A stretch of 13,528 bases of DNA from an uncultured Megamonas sp. (GCA_900554895.1 USIX01000055.1:1-13528); one strand, 5' to 3'. Shown: positions 1-7,718, counted from the stretch's first letter. Translations and numbers: made by a program. Notes: generated by a model not told the origin, from the sequence alone.

Positions 1-18
1 AAATTCTAATTTTGTGAA

Positions 19-120
19 GCTAGATTTGATACAAAGTCTTGGTGCTTCAGCACTTAGAAATATCTTATGCCGTAAGGTGAATTTTCGGCCACTTTTCTTT
101 GCTCTCAAAGAAAAATTACC
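19..120. repeat. Non-coding left edge with degenerate repeat copy and CTTTG/CAAAG hairpin
   Basis: The first 215 bases hold no convincing gene. Bases 93-101 (TTTTCTTTG) and 106-114 (CAAAGAAAA) form a 9-bp hairpin with a CTCT loop. The stretch before it, with landmarks GCTAGATTTGA near 19 and GCCGTAAGG near 70, resembles in order and spacing the spacer before treC (GCTAAATTGA near 4319, GCCGCGAAGG near 4370, then a CTTTG/CAAAG hairpin). I read both as diverged copies of one intergenic repeat. It is seen only by eye, so the boundaries are approximate. Confidence 0.4.
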
Positions 121-121
121 C

Positions 122-174
122 GGCACGATATAAGAATAAATTAATAAATAATTATCTTTAACGTATATTGTGCC
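122..174. repeat. 53-bp palindromic element, copy 1
   Basis: The element begins GGCACGATATA (122-132) and ends TATATTGTGCC (164-174), an 11-bp inverted repeat with one mismatch around a 31-base AT-rich core. A second element of exactly the same length lies at 4114-4166 in the opposite orientation; after reverse complementing I count 43 of 53 identical bases. The right end also pairs with a further CGGCAC just outside: GTGCCG (170-175) and CGGCAC (179-184) form a 6-bp hairpin followed by TTTCTTT on the plus strand. It lies 42 bases beyond the pyrD stop and may also act at the 3' end of that transcript. No coding capacity. Confidence 0.65.
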
Positions 175-215
175 GAACCGGCACTTTCTTTAATTCAAAT
201 TCTAAAAAATAAAAC

Positions 216-1121
216 TTATATTTTCAATCCACCAACAAGTTCATTTACATCTTCAATGCCGTGTTTTTGCATATATTCGGCAATACCGTCGGCTATGGTT
301 TTGAGTGCAGCCGGTTCAACAAAGTTGTATGCGCCGACAGCTACGGCACTTGCACCTGCCAGCATGAATTCGATGGCATCTTCTGCACAGGTGATGCCGC
401 CCATACCGATAATCGGAATATTTACCGCTTTTGCCACCTGCCATACCATACGTACAGCTATCGGTTTTACGGCAGGACCGGAAAGACCCCCTGTAATATT
501 GCCGAGCAGAGGTTTTCTCGTATTTACATCAATCACCATGCCGGTCAGTGTATTTATCATGGAAATAGCATCCGCCCCGGCTTCTTCCACGGCTTTTGCC
601 ATAGTAACAATGTCCGTTACATTCGGCGACAGCTTTACAATTACCGTTTTGCTCGTATGTGTCTTAACGGCATGTGTTGCGGCAGCAGCCGCTTTCGGGT
701 CAGTACCGAATACGATACCGCCTTCCTTTACGTTCGGGCAGGAAATATTCACTTCCAGGGCATCCACTCCGTCAATATCCAAAAGATACGCCATTTTAGC
801 ATATTCTTCCACTGTTCCGGCGGAAATATTCACAATCACGGCCGTATCATATTTTTTTATTTCTGGCAGTATTTCATTAATGAATACTTCCACACCGGGA
901 TTTTCAAGACCTATACAGTTAAGCATACCGGACGGAGTTTCCGCAATGCGCACGCCGGGATTACCGCTGCGTGGAAGCGGCGTAACTCCTTTTGTTACAA
1001 TAGCGCCGATTTCATTTACATCAAGAAAGTCCACATATTCACGACCGAAACCGAATGTCCCTGAAGCTCCCATTACCGGATTTTTTAAATGCAGACTGCC
1101 GATTTTAACTGCTAAATTCAT
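216..1121 (-). CDS. pyrD: Dihydroorotate dehydrogenase B, catalytic subunit
   Basis: This FMN enzyme oxidises dihydroorotate to orotate, the fourth step of de novo pyrimidine synthesis, and in the class 1B form passes its electrons to the PyrK subunit and NAD. The 301-residue protein has the usual class 1B length and TIM-barrel motifs: GASGTFGFG at 18-26, IVTKGVT at 41-47, NISCPN at 125-130 with Cys128 as the catalytic base (class 1B uses Cys where class 2 uses Ser), [10 protein letters not shown] at 211-220 and IPIIGMGGI near 235-243 for FMN phosphate binding. The ATG has an AAAGGAGG site (1130-1137) with 8-base spacing. The start abuts the pyrK stop, so the two are translated from one message. 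No alternative identity is likely. Confidence 0.97.
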   Translation of the reverse strand: MNLAVKIGSLHLKNPVMGASGTFGFGREYVDFLDVNEIGAIVTKGVTPLPRSGNPGVRIAETPSGMLNCIGLENPGVEVFINEILPEIKKYDTAVIVNISAGTVEEYAKMAYLLDIDGVDALEVNISCPNVKEGGIVFGTDPKAAAAATHAVKTHTSKTVIVKLSPNVTDIVTMAKAVEEAGADAISMINTLTGMVIDVNTRKPLLGNITGGLSGPAVKPIAVRMVWQVAKAVNIPIIGMGGITCAEDAIEFMLAGASAVAVGAYNFVEPAALKTIADGIAEYMQKHGIEDVNELVGGLKI

Positions 1122-1886
1122 TTAAAATACCTCCTTTGAAGGAAAAACAGGGCCTTCCGTGCAGACTTTACGCCTTTTGCCCGTGAGTTTGCCTTCAAAC
1201 GTACAGCCAAGGCAAACACCGATACCGCAAGCCATACGTTTTTCCAGCGAAACCTGACAATCAATGTCACGTTCATGCGCTAGCTTTGCTACGCCTTCCA
1301 TCATAATGTTCGGCCCGCAGGTATAAATATGTTCAATTTTATTTTCCGCCAAAATCTGCGGCAAAAGCTGAATTGTAAATCCTTTAAAGCCGACAGAGCC
1401 GTCATCCGTCGTGATATAGATTTTATCGGCAAATTCTTTTAAATATTTTTCCCAGAAAACTTCATCCTTATTTTTTCCGCCGATAAGCAAAATCGGTTTT
1501 TTATCTTTAAGCTGACGTGACAGATAAATAAGCGGTGCAATACCCACACCGCCGCCGATTAAAAGCGGTCTGCCTTCTTTAAGCTCAAAGCCGTTGCCAA
1601 TCGGACCCAGAATGCTAAATTCTTCGCCAATTTTCATCTTAGCATATTCTGCTGTACCTTTACCGACAATACGATAAATCAAAGTGATTGTACCGCTTTT
1701 TCTATCAGCATCAGCGATACTGAACGGACGGCGCAGAAAATTTACACTGTCCAGTTTTTTTACATGTACGAACTGTCCCGGCTGTGCCAAATCCGCAATC
1801 TGCGGTGCTTCTATTACCATGCGCTTAACATTGGCGTTAATAGCTTCATTGATTAAAATTTTGCCAGTAACTACGAGCTTTTTCAA
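1122..1886 (-). CDS. pyrK: Dihydroorotate dehydrogenase B, electron transfer subunit (NAD+)
   Basis: PyrK carries FAD and a [2Fe-2S] cluster and moves electrons from PyrD to NAD+. The 254-residue protein shows the ferredoxin-reductase-like FAD motif RRPFSI at 52-57, the nucleotide-binding loop GGGVGIAPL at 111-119 and, near the C-terminus, four cluster cysteines at 220, 225, 228 and 242 (C-x4-C-x2-C-x13-C), the family signature. Translation starts with TTG at 1884-1886, supported by GGAGGG at 1893-1898 with 6-base spacing and by the MKKLVVTGKI N-terminus; there is no better ATG. It is the first gene of a two-gene operon with pyrD. The leader from the predicted promoter is only about 27 bases, too short for a PyrR attenuator, so any pyrimidine control would act elsewhere. 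Confidence 0.96.
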   Translation of the reverse strand: MKKLVVTGKILINEAINANVKRMVIEAPQIADLAQPGQFVHVKKLDSVNFLRRPFSIADADRKSGTITLIYRIVGKGTAEYAKMKIGEEFSILGPIGNGFELKEGRPLLIGGGVGIAPLIYLSRQLKDKKPILLIGGKNKDEVFWEKYLKEFADKIYITTDDGSVGFKGFTIQLLPQILAENKIEHIYTCGPNIMMEGVAKLAHERDIDCQVSLEKRMACGIGVCLGCTFEGKLTGKRRKVCTEGPVFPSKEVF

Positions 1887-1919
1887 AAAAATCCCTCCTA
1901 ATTTATTACACTTATATTC

Positions 1920-1948
1920 ATAATACTATAACAGTACGTATTTAGCAA
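1920..1948 (-). promoter_or_regulatory. Predicted promoter of pyrK-pyrD
   Basis: On the minus strand TTGCTA (1943-1948) and TATTAT (1920-1925) are separated by exactly 17 bases, matching 4 of 6 and 5 of 6 consensus positions. Transcription would start near 1913, about 27 bases before the TTG start. Confidence 0.55.
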
Positions 1949-2023
1949 AAACAAAAATCTGTCTCCAAAAATTTTCTGTAAAATAAAAAATTATATAAAA
2001 TAAATTTTTTTCTATTTTACGCA

Positions 2024-2052
2024 TTGACTTATTTGTACGTACATGATATATT
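2024..2052 (+). promoter_or_regulatory. Predicted promoter of the trehalose genes
   Basis: TTGACT (2024-2029) and TATATT (2047-2052) lie 17 bases apart, each 5 of 6 to consensus. Transcription would start near 2059, some 64 bases before treP. The spacer contains one TreR-like operator and the early transcribed region another, a layout typical of repression. Confidence 0.75.
2033..2045. promoter_or_regulatory. TreR-like operator 1
   Basis: TTGTACGTACATG contains the perfect 10-bp palindrome TGTACGTACA (2034-2043) and lies between the -35 and -10 boxes. It resembles the TTGTATATACAA operator known for the GntR-family repressor TreR of Bacillus. Assignment to TreR is inferred from similarity and from the trehalose genes downstream. 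Confidence 0.65.
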
Positions 2053-2066
2053 AAAAGCGTACAAAA

Positions 2067-2079
2067 CATATACGTACAA
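2067..2079. promoter_or_regulatory. TreR-like operator 2
   Basis: Read on the minus strand this is TTGTACGTATATG, 12 of 13 bases identical to operator 1 but in the opposite orientation. The centres are about 35 bp apart, so a repressor could sit on both sides of the start point. It overlaps the early transcribed region of treP. Confidence 0.6.
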
Positions 2080-2122
2080 GTTAAAAATTTAATCTACATA
2101 TTTTATCAAGGAGGATTTTAGC

Positions 2123-4081
2123 ATGGCTAAATTTACAGATGACGCAACCCGCTTACTTGAATATGTCGGCGGCAAAGATAATATCCGCGCCGTTACACAC
2201 TGTGTAACCCGTATGCGTTTTGTTTTGGTGGATGAAAAAAAGGCTGATATCAAAAAAATCGAAACACTGCCTTCGACAAAGGGAACATTCACTCAGGCAG
2301 GCCAGTTTCAGGTTATCATCGGCAACGAAGTAAGTGATTACTATAATGAATTCACGAAAATTGCCGGCATTGACGGCGTAAGCAAGGACGCGGTAAAAAA
2401 TGCCGCAAAATCCAATCAGACATTCATTCAGCGTTTAATGTCGAATTTGGCGGAAATTTTTACGCCGCTTATTCCGGCACTTATCTGCGGCGGTCTTATC
2501 TTGGGCTTCCGCTCCGTTATCGGCGATATCAAACTGCTCGATGACGGCACGAAAACGCTCGTGGAAAATTATCAGTTTTTTGCCGGTCTTTATTCGTTTC
2601 TGTGGCTTATCGGTGAAGCCATCTTCCATTTTCTGCCGGTCGGCATTGTCTGGTCCATTACACGCAAAATGGGTACCACTCCGATTTTAGGTATCATCCT
2701 CGGTTTAACGCTCGTATCTCCGCAATTATTAAATGCTTATGCCGTAGTCCCGGGAGCAAAAATTCCTGTATGGGATTTCGGTTTCATTCAAATAGAAATG
2801 ATTGGTTATCAGGCTCAGGTTATTCCGGCTATTTTAGCAGCATTCATTCTCGTTTATCTGGAAAAGTTCTGGCGCCGCGTTACGCCTGATTTCATCTCCA
2901 TGATTGTAGTTCCTCTGTTCAGTTTAATTCCTGCCGTAATCCTGGCGCACGCTATCGTCGGTCCTATCGGCTGGGCTATCGGTTCTTTCATTGCCAATGT
3001 AGTTTATGCAGGACTTACTTCCAGTTTCGGCTGGATTTTCGCCGGTATCTTCGGTTTCTTCTATGCACCGCTTGTTATCACAGGTCTTCATCATATGACA
3101 AATGCCATCGACCTTCAGCTTATGAGCTAGTTCGACGGCACCATCTTATGGCCAATGGTTGCTCTTTCCAATATTGCGCAAGGTTCCGCCGTTTTAGCCA
3201 TGGTTATGCTCCAGCGCAAAAACGAACGCGCAAAACAGGTCAACGTACCTGCCTGCATTTCCTGTTATCTCGGTGTTACTGAACCGGCTCTGTTCGGTGT
3301 AAACCTCAAATACGGCTTTCCGCTCATCTGCGGTCTTGTCGGCTCCTGTATCGCAGCCATGATTTCCGTATCGAGCGGTGTTATGGCAAGTTCCATCGGT
3401 GTCGGCGGCATCCCGGGCATCTTATCCATTAAACCGCAGTTTATGTTCATGTTCTTTATCGCCATGATTGAAGCTATCTGTGTTCCGTTTATTTTAACTA
3501 CGATTGTAGGCAAAAAGAAATTGTCCGCCGAAGATGTAAACGGTGTGGATATTCATGCTGAAGAATTTACAAAAACGAATGAAAGGGCAGTAACTTCTGA
3601 ACCGACAGTCGAAGAAAAACCGGCAGATACAAAAGTTGTTTTTAAATCTCCTGTAACAGGTATTACAAAAAAATTGAGTGAAATTGAAGATAAGGCATTT
3701 GCCAGCGGTGCTATGGGAGAAGGTTTCGCCGTAGAACTGACTGACGGCAAAGTCATAGCTCCGTTTGACGGAGAAGTAATGGTATGCTTCCCGACCGGTC
3801 ATGCTTACGGTTTGAAATCAACTGACGGCAAGGAAATCCTCATTCATATCGGCATGGATACAGTTCAGCTCGACGGCAAAGGTTTTGATGTTAAAGTAAA
3901 AGCAGGTCAGAAAATAAAATGCGGCGACGTTTTAGCCATTGTCGACCTCGATTACGTAAAATCCCAGGGCAAATCACTTGTAACTCCGATTGTATTCACG
4001 GACGGAAGCCATGTTGAATTATTGAAAGAAAATGCTGATATTTCCATCGGTGATGAAAATATTATCAATATCTCTAAATAG
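2123..4081 (+). pseudogene. treP: Trehalose-specific PTS permease EIIBCA, interrupted by an in-frame TAG
   Basis: The gene would import trehalose through the inner membrane and phosphorylate it to trehalose-6-phosphate. ATG follows AAGGAGG (2108-2114, 8-base spacing). The EIIB domain (about 1-90) has the phospho-cysteine motif HCVTRMRF with Cys27. EIIC (about 105-465) has many hydrophobic segments and the family motif GLHHMTNAID just before the break. A linker leads to an EIIA-Glc-type domain (about 506-641) with LIHIGMDTVQL, active His575, and the second histidine His560 in GHAYGL. Codon 336 is TAG (3128-3130), yet the frame continues as FDGTILWPMVALSNIAQGS without shift to a normal stop. 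The full reading is about 652 codons, matching EIIBCA trehalose permeases; Bacillus TreP lacks the EIIA part. No ribosome site precedes the Met at 3155. The truncated 335-residue product would lack part of EIIC and all EIIA. Confidence 0.88.
3128..3130 (+). other. In-frame amber codon inside treP
   Basis: The codons read CTT CAG CTT ATG AGC TAG TTC GAC GGC ACC. Homology continues on both sides in the same frame, so this is a point substitution, most simply CAG to TAG by one transition. The true treP stop is also TAG, and treC, mazG and hup stop with TGA or TAA, so a reassigned code is not indicated. It may be a real mutation, a polymorphism or a sequencing error. Confidence 0.9.
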
Positions 4082-4113
4082 ACACTATTTATTGTTAAAG
4101 AAAATGCCGATTT

Positions 4114-4166
4114 GGCACAATATAAGAATAAGAGATATATTTATTAATTTATTTCTATATTGTGCC
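4114..4166. repeat. 53-bp palindromic element, copy 2 (inverted relative to copy 1)
   Basis: GGCACAATATA (4114-4124) and TATATTGTGCC (4156-4166) are a perfect 11-bp inverted repeat around a 31-base AT-rich core. Core bases 4138-4153 are the exact reverse complement of copy 1 bases 135-150. The element sits 32 bases after the treP stop, and no U-run follows the stem, so it is not a standard terminator. Confidence 0.7.
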
Positions 4167-4182
4167 AGGTACTTTAGTTCGT

Positions 4183-4194
4183 GGCACAATATAG
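4183..4194. repeat. Third arm of the 53-bp element family
   Basis: GGCACAATATAG repeats the terminal 12 bases of the element as read on the minus strand. Its first 11 bases pair perfectly with the right arm at 4156-4166, so in RNA that arm could pair with either the left arm or this one. It is either a solo remnant or an alternative stem. Confidence 0.55.
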
Positions 4195-4470
4195 ATTTTC
4201 ACTTTAAAGCTACCGTGAAAATACTCTAAATGTGGATAACAATTTTAAAATAACTAGCATAATATAAAATATAAATTTGCAGCTTAATTTTAGTTCTAGC
4301 TGAAACTGGAAGGCACGAGCTAAATTGAGCGTTTCGAGCCATTTGTACCGACTGTATTTATAGAATAGCCGCGAAGGCTCGCCAAGTGCAGCGTAAGCGA
4401 AACGTAAAAAAATGTTTCTTTTGGTTCGTTTTTCTTTGCGTCAAAGAAAAATGAACGATAAATAGAAAGG
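4195..4470. repeat. Non-coding spacer with degenerate repeat and 15-bp hairpin before treC
   Basis: No gene is visible in this spacer. Bases 4424-4438 and 4442-4456 form a 15-bp stem (GTTCGTTTTTCTTTG with CAAAGAAAAATGAAC) with a CGT loop and one G-U pair. The part from about 4318 resembles the left edge of the window in the order of its landmarks. A smaller 7-bp stem, TTTTCAC with GTGAAAA, lies near 4196-4228. No promoter clearly better than background is seen for treC, so readthrough from the treP promoter is likely. Confidence 0.5.
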
Positions 4471-4479
4471 ATGATTATT

Positions 4480-6144
4480 ATGACAGATTTTGCCAGAAAA
4501 GTAATATACCAAATTTATCCGAAATCTTTTTACGATACGACGGGCAAAGGTACCGGCGATTTAAAAGGCGTTACGGCGAAACTCGATTATTTGCAAAAAC
4601 TCGGTGTTGACTATATATGGCTGACTCCGTTTTATGTATCACCGCAAAACGATAACGGCTATGACATAGCCGATTACTACAGTGTCGACCCTGCCTACGG
4701 CACAATGGAAGATGTAGAGGAATTAATCGCTGAAGCCAAAAAACGCAATATTTATCTGATGTTCGATATGGTATTCAATCATGTTTCAACCGAAAGTGAA
4801 TGGTTTAAGAAAGCACTTACGGGCGAGCCTAAATACATGAATTACTTTTTCTTTAAAGACGGCAAAAAAGAAGGTGTACCGCCGACAAACTGGCAAAGTA
4901 AATTCGGCGGACCGGCTTGGGAATATATAGAAAATCTTGATAAATGGTATCTGCATCTGTTTGATGTAACACAGGCGGATTTAAACTGGGAAAATCCTGA
5001 GCTTCGCGAAGAAGTAAAAAATGTAGTACGATTTTGGATGAAAAAAGGAGTCAAAGGCTTTCGCTTTGACGTAGTGAATTTAATCAGCAAGAGCGAATTC
5101 AAAGACGATTTTTCAGCTATCGGCGACGGCCGTCAATATTATACGGACGGACCGCGAGTTCATGAATTTCTTCATGAGCTGGCAAGCGATACGTTCGCCC
5201 AAGATGCCGATATCATCACTGTCGGCGAAATGAGCAGTACGACCATGGAACATTGCTACAAATATGCCGGAGCCGATACGGGCGAGCTTACCATGGTATT
5301 TAACTTCCATCATCTAAAAGTCGATTTCATGGATAATGAAAAATGGGTACTCGTACCGACCGACTTTATGAAACTGAAAAATATCCTTTTTGACTGGCAA
5401 CTGAATATGCAGCAGCATAATGCCTGGAATGCTCTGTTTTGGTGCAATCACGACCAGCCGCGCGTCGTATCGCGTTTCGGCAGCGACGGAGAATATCACG
5501 ACGTATCGGCAAAAATGCTTGCCACTTTAATCCACCTATTGCGCGGTACTCCGTACATCTATCAAGGTGAAGAAATCGGCATGACCAATCCGCACTTTAA
5601 ATCGATTGACCAGTACCGTGACGTGGAAAGTCTTAATCATTACAAAATACTCAGAGATAAAGGAATGACACAAAAACAGGCACTGATGATACTTGATGTT
5701 CATTCCCGCGACAATTCCCGTACACCGATGCAATGGAACGCTTCACCAAATGCCGGCTTTACAACCGGAACACCGTGGATTGAAACGGCACAAAATTATA
5801 CTGAAATAAATGTAGAAAACAACCTTGCTGATGAAAATTCCATTTTCTACTATTATCAGAAACTGATTAAACTGCGCAAACAGTACGAAGTAATCGCTTA
5901 CGGCGATATCAAACCGCTGCTGCGCGACGACAAACATGTTTTTGCCTATGAACGCAATTATAACGGACAAAAACTGATTGTCATCTGCAATTTCTATCCG
6001 ACAGAATACAAAATTGAACTTTCATATGACATTTCCGCTTATAAATGTATCTTAAATAACTACGAAAATAATTGCTCAGACAGCATAAAAAACAAAAAAA
6101 TTGCATTAAAACCTTATGAAACGGCAGTTTTCTGCAATCTTTGA
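4480..6144 (+). CDS. treC: Trehalose-6-phosphate hydrolase (GH13)
   Basis: TreC splits trehalose-6-phosphate, the PTS product, into glucose and glucose-6-phosphate in the cytosol. The 554-residue protein has the usual family length and GH13 regions: region I DMVFNH at 96-101, nucleophile Asp197 in GFRFD, acid/base Glu250 in VGEMSS and Asp325 in NHDQPRV. The start YQIYPKSF is typical of phospho-alpha-glucosidases, and VGEMSSTT points to the trehalose-6-phosphate branch. An upstream in-frame ATG (4471) overlaps the ribosome site GAAAGGA (4465-4471); the ATG at 4480 has correct spacing of 8 bases and is chosen. It follows treP after a repeat-rich gap and is intact. Oligo-1,6-glucosidase is a less likely alternative given the neighbour. 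Confidence 0.94.
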   Translation: MTDFARKVIYQIYPKSFYDTTGKGTGDLKGVTAKLDYLQKLGVDYIWLTPFYVSPQNDNGYDIADYYSVDPAYGTMEDVEELIAEAKKRNIYLMFDMVFNHVSTESEWFKKALTGEPKYMNYFFFKDGKKEGVPPTNWQSKFGGPAWEYIENLDKWYLHLFDVTQADLNWENPELREEVKNVVRFWMKKGVKGFRFDVVNLISKSEFKDDFSAIGDGRQYYTDGPRVHEFLHELASDTFAQDADIITVGEMSSTTMEHCYKYAGADTGELTMVFNFHHLKVDFMDNEKWVLVPTDFMKLKNILFDWQLNMQQHNAWNALFWCNHDQPRVVSRFGSDGEYHDVSAKMLATLIHLLRGTPYIYQGEEIGMTNPHFKSIDQYRDVESLNHYKILRDKGMTQKQALMILDVHSRDNSRTPMQWNASPNAGFTTGTPWIETAQNYTEINVENNLADENSIFYYYQKLIKLRKQYEVIAYGDIKPLLRDDKHVFAYERNYNGQKLIVICNFYPTEYKIELSYDISAYKCILNNYENNCSDSIKNKKIALKPYETAVFCNL

Positions 6145-6173
6145 TTGACAAAACGGATTTCTTGCTTTATATT
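6145..6173 (+). promoter_or_regulatory. Near-consensus promoter directly after treC
   Basis: TTGACA (6145-6150) begins at the base after the treC TGA and is perfect. TATATT (6168-6173) follows after 17 bases and matches 5 of 6. Transcription would start near 6180, upstream of the terminator at 6193-6232 and of mazG. Confidence 0.75.
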
Positions 6174-6192
6174 AAGTATTAATCAAATTCAT

Positions 6193-6232
6193 AGTAACCG
6201 CACGGGGTACAGCCAGAGCGGTTACTTTTTTT
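6193..6232 (+). terminator. Intrinsic terminator between treC and mazG
   Basis: AGTAACCGC (6193-6201) and GCGGTTACT (6218-6226) form a perfect 9-bp stem with a 16-base loop, followed by a run of seven T (6226-6232). It can end treC transcripts, but it also lies only about 13 bases after the predicted start of the 6145 promoter, so that promoter would yield an RNA of about 50 bases unless there is readthrough into mazG. Confidence 0.85.
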
Positions 6233-6254
6233 CTGAAAGCGAAGGGTAATACGT

Positions 6255-7718
6255 ATGGGAAAAATTACAATTATAGGATTAGGCCCTGGAGATTTCGGTT
6301 TAATCACCCTTGATACTTGGGATAAAATAATATCTACAGATAAACTTATACTGCGCACAGCCGTTCATCCTACTGTTGCCGAGCTTGACAAACGCAATGT
6401 GGCATACACCGCCTGCGACGAATTCTATGAAAAATGCGCTTCGTTTGAGGAAGTGTACAACACTATCGCTGAAAAACTCATTACGGAGGCGAAAAACGGC
6501 TTAGATGTTGTATATGCCGTACCGGGAAGCCCTCTTGTGGCGGAAAAAACGGTTGTAATCATCCGCGAAAAGGCTAAGCAAGCCGGTATTGAACTTGATA
6601 TACTGCCGGGCATGAGTTTTATGGAGGTGCTGTATCAGCGTCTTAATATCGACCCGATTGACGGCCTGACAATTCTCGATGCTGCCGACCTTGAAGCACT
6701 GCCGAGCGATGATATGCCGTCAGCACTTGTCGTAACGCAGGTTTACAATCAGCATGTGGCTTCCGATACGAAACTCACTTTAATGGAACACTATCCGGAA
6801 GACTATCCTGTAACTTTTATCCGCAATCTCAGTCTGCCGGACGAGGAAATTCGCCAAATTCCGCTGTATGAACTGGACCGCCAGGAAAATATCGACCACC
6901 TGACCAGCTTATATATCGATAAAATGCCCCAGCGTGAACAGACATTTGATTTATCACCTCTGGAAGACGTTATTAAGACACTGCGCAGCCCTGGCGGCTG
7001 TCCGTGGGATATTGTACAGACGCATAAATCACTGCGCCGCAATCTGATAGAAGAAGTTTATGAAGTAATCGAGGCAATCGACCTTGAAGATAAAGACCTT
7101 CTGTGTGAAGAACTCGGCGATTTGCTGATGCAGGTCGTATTCCATGCCCGTATGGCGGAAGAAGCAGGATTATTTTCCATGCAGGACGTAATCAACGGCA
7201 TAACGGAAAAACTAATCCGCCGCCACCCGCATGTGTTCGGTGACATTAACGTCAAAGACGCTGATGAAGTGCTTACAAACTGGGAAGCCATAAAACGTGC
7301 TGAAAAGAAAGACCGCAAATCCGTACTTGACGGTGTACCGAAGGATTTTCCCGCACTTATGGCAGCTTACAAATTACAGCATAAAGCCGCAAAAGTCGGC
7401 TTCGACTGGCCGGACATTGACCCTGTATGGGACAAATTGCGCGAAGAAATCGAAGAACTGGAAGAAGCCACTGTCGATGCTGCACCTGAACGCATAGAGG
7501 AGGAACTCGGCGACGTTTTATTTACAATAGTAAATCTGGCACGCTTCCTCAAAATCGACCCGGAAATTGCTCTTACGGCAACCAGTCGCAAATTCAAACG
7601 CAGATTTTCCTATATTGAAAATAAAGTCAAAGAAAAACAGCAAAAATGGGAACAATTATCCCTTTTGGACCTCGACGACCTCTGGCAGGAAGCCAAAATG
7701 CTCGAAGAAAACGAATAA
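6255..7718 (+). CDS. mazG: YabN-type tetrapyrrole methylase-MazG fusion, nucleoside triphosphate pyrophosphohydrolase
   Basis: MazG hydrolyses (d)NTPs to monophosphates and is thought to clear aberrant nucleotides. The 487-residue protein starts with a tetrapyrrole (corrin/porphyrin) methylase-like domain (about 1-225) carrying GLGPGD at 8-13 and YAVPGSPL at 87-94, whose role in this fusion is unclear. A double MazG region follows. The first repeat has SPGGCPWD (245-252), QTHKSLRRNLIEEVYE and EELGD, with metal-binding Glu266, Glu267, Glu270, Glu286 and Asp289. The second repeat has EEIEE near 397-401 and EEELGD at 415-420. This architecture is YabN of Firmicutes. ATG follows GAAGGG (6241-6246, 8-base spacing). 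The pairing with HU downstream is as in yabN neighbourhoods of other Firmicutes. Expression must pass the terminator at 6193-6232. Confidence 0.94.
   Translation: MGKITIIGLGPGDFGLITLDTWDKIISTDKLILRTAVHPTVAELDKRNVAYTACDEFYEKCASFEEVYNTIAEKLITEAKNGLDVVYAVPGSPLVAEKTVVIIREKAKQAGIELDILPGMSFMEVLYQRLNIDPIDGLTILDAADLEALPSDDMPSALVVTQVYNQHVASDTKLTLMEHYPEDYPVTFIRNLSLPDEEIRQIPLYELDRQENIDHLTSLYIDKMPQREQTFDLSPLEDVIKTLRSPGGCPWDIVQTHKSLRRNLIEEVYEVIEAIDLEDKDLLCEELGDLLMQVVFHARMAEEAGLFSMQDVINGITEKLIRRHPHVFGDINVKDADEVLTNWEAIKRAEKKDRKSVLDGVPKDFPALMAAYKLQHKAAKVGFDWPDIDPVWDKLREEIEELEEATVDAAPERIEEELGDVLFTIVNLARFLKIDPEIALTATSRKFKRRFSYIENKVKEKQQKWEQLSLLDLDDLWQEAKMLEENE

Noticed and set aside
256..1125. Long plus-strand open frame of 289 codons opposite pyrD
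   Set aside because: It is the antisense shadow of pyrD, which has clear family motifs, a ribosome site and a coupled partner; the shadow shows no recognisable domain.
1887..1913. PyrR-type attenuator leader ahead of pyrK
   Set aside because: The predicted leader is about 27 bases with no stems or terminator.
3128..3130. TAG in treP as pyrrolysine or as a reassigned sense codon
   Set aside because: The same gene ends with TAG, other genes use TGA and TAA as ordinary stops, and a PTS permease is not a known pyrrolysine protein.
3155..4081. Separate downstream gene starting at the ATG at 3155
   Set aside because: There is no ribosome site before this ATG, and it lies inside a conserved EIIC segment continuous with the upstream frame.
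4471..4479. Upstream ATG as the treC start
   Set aside because: It overlaps the ribosome site; the ATG at 4480 has normal spacing and gives the usual family N-terminus.
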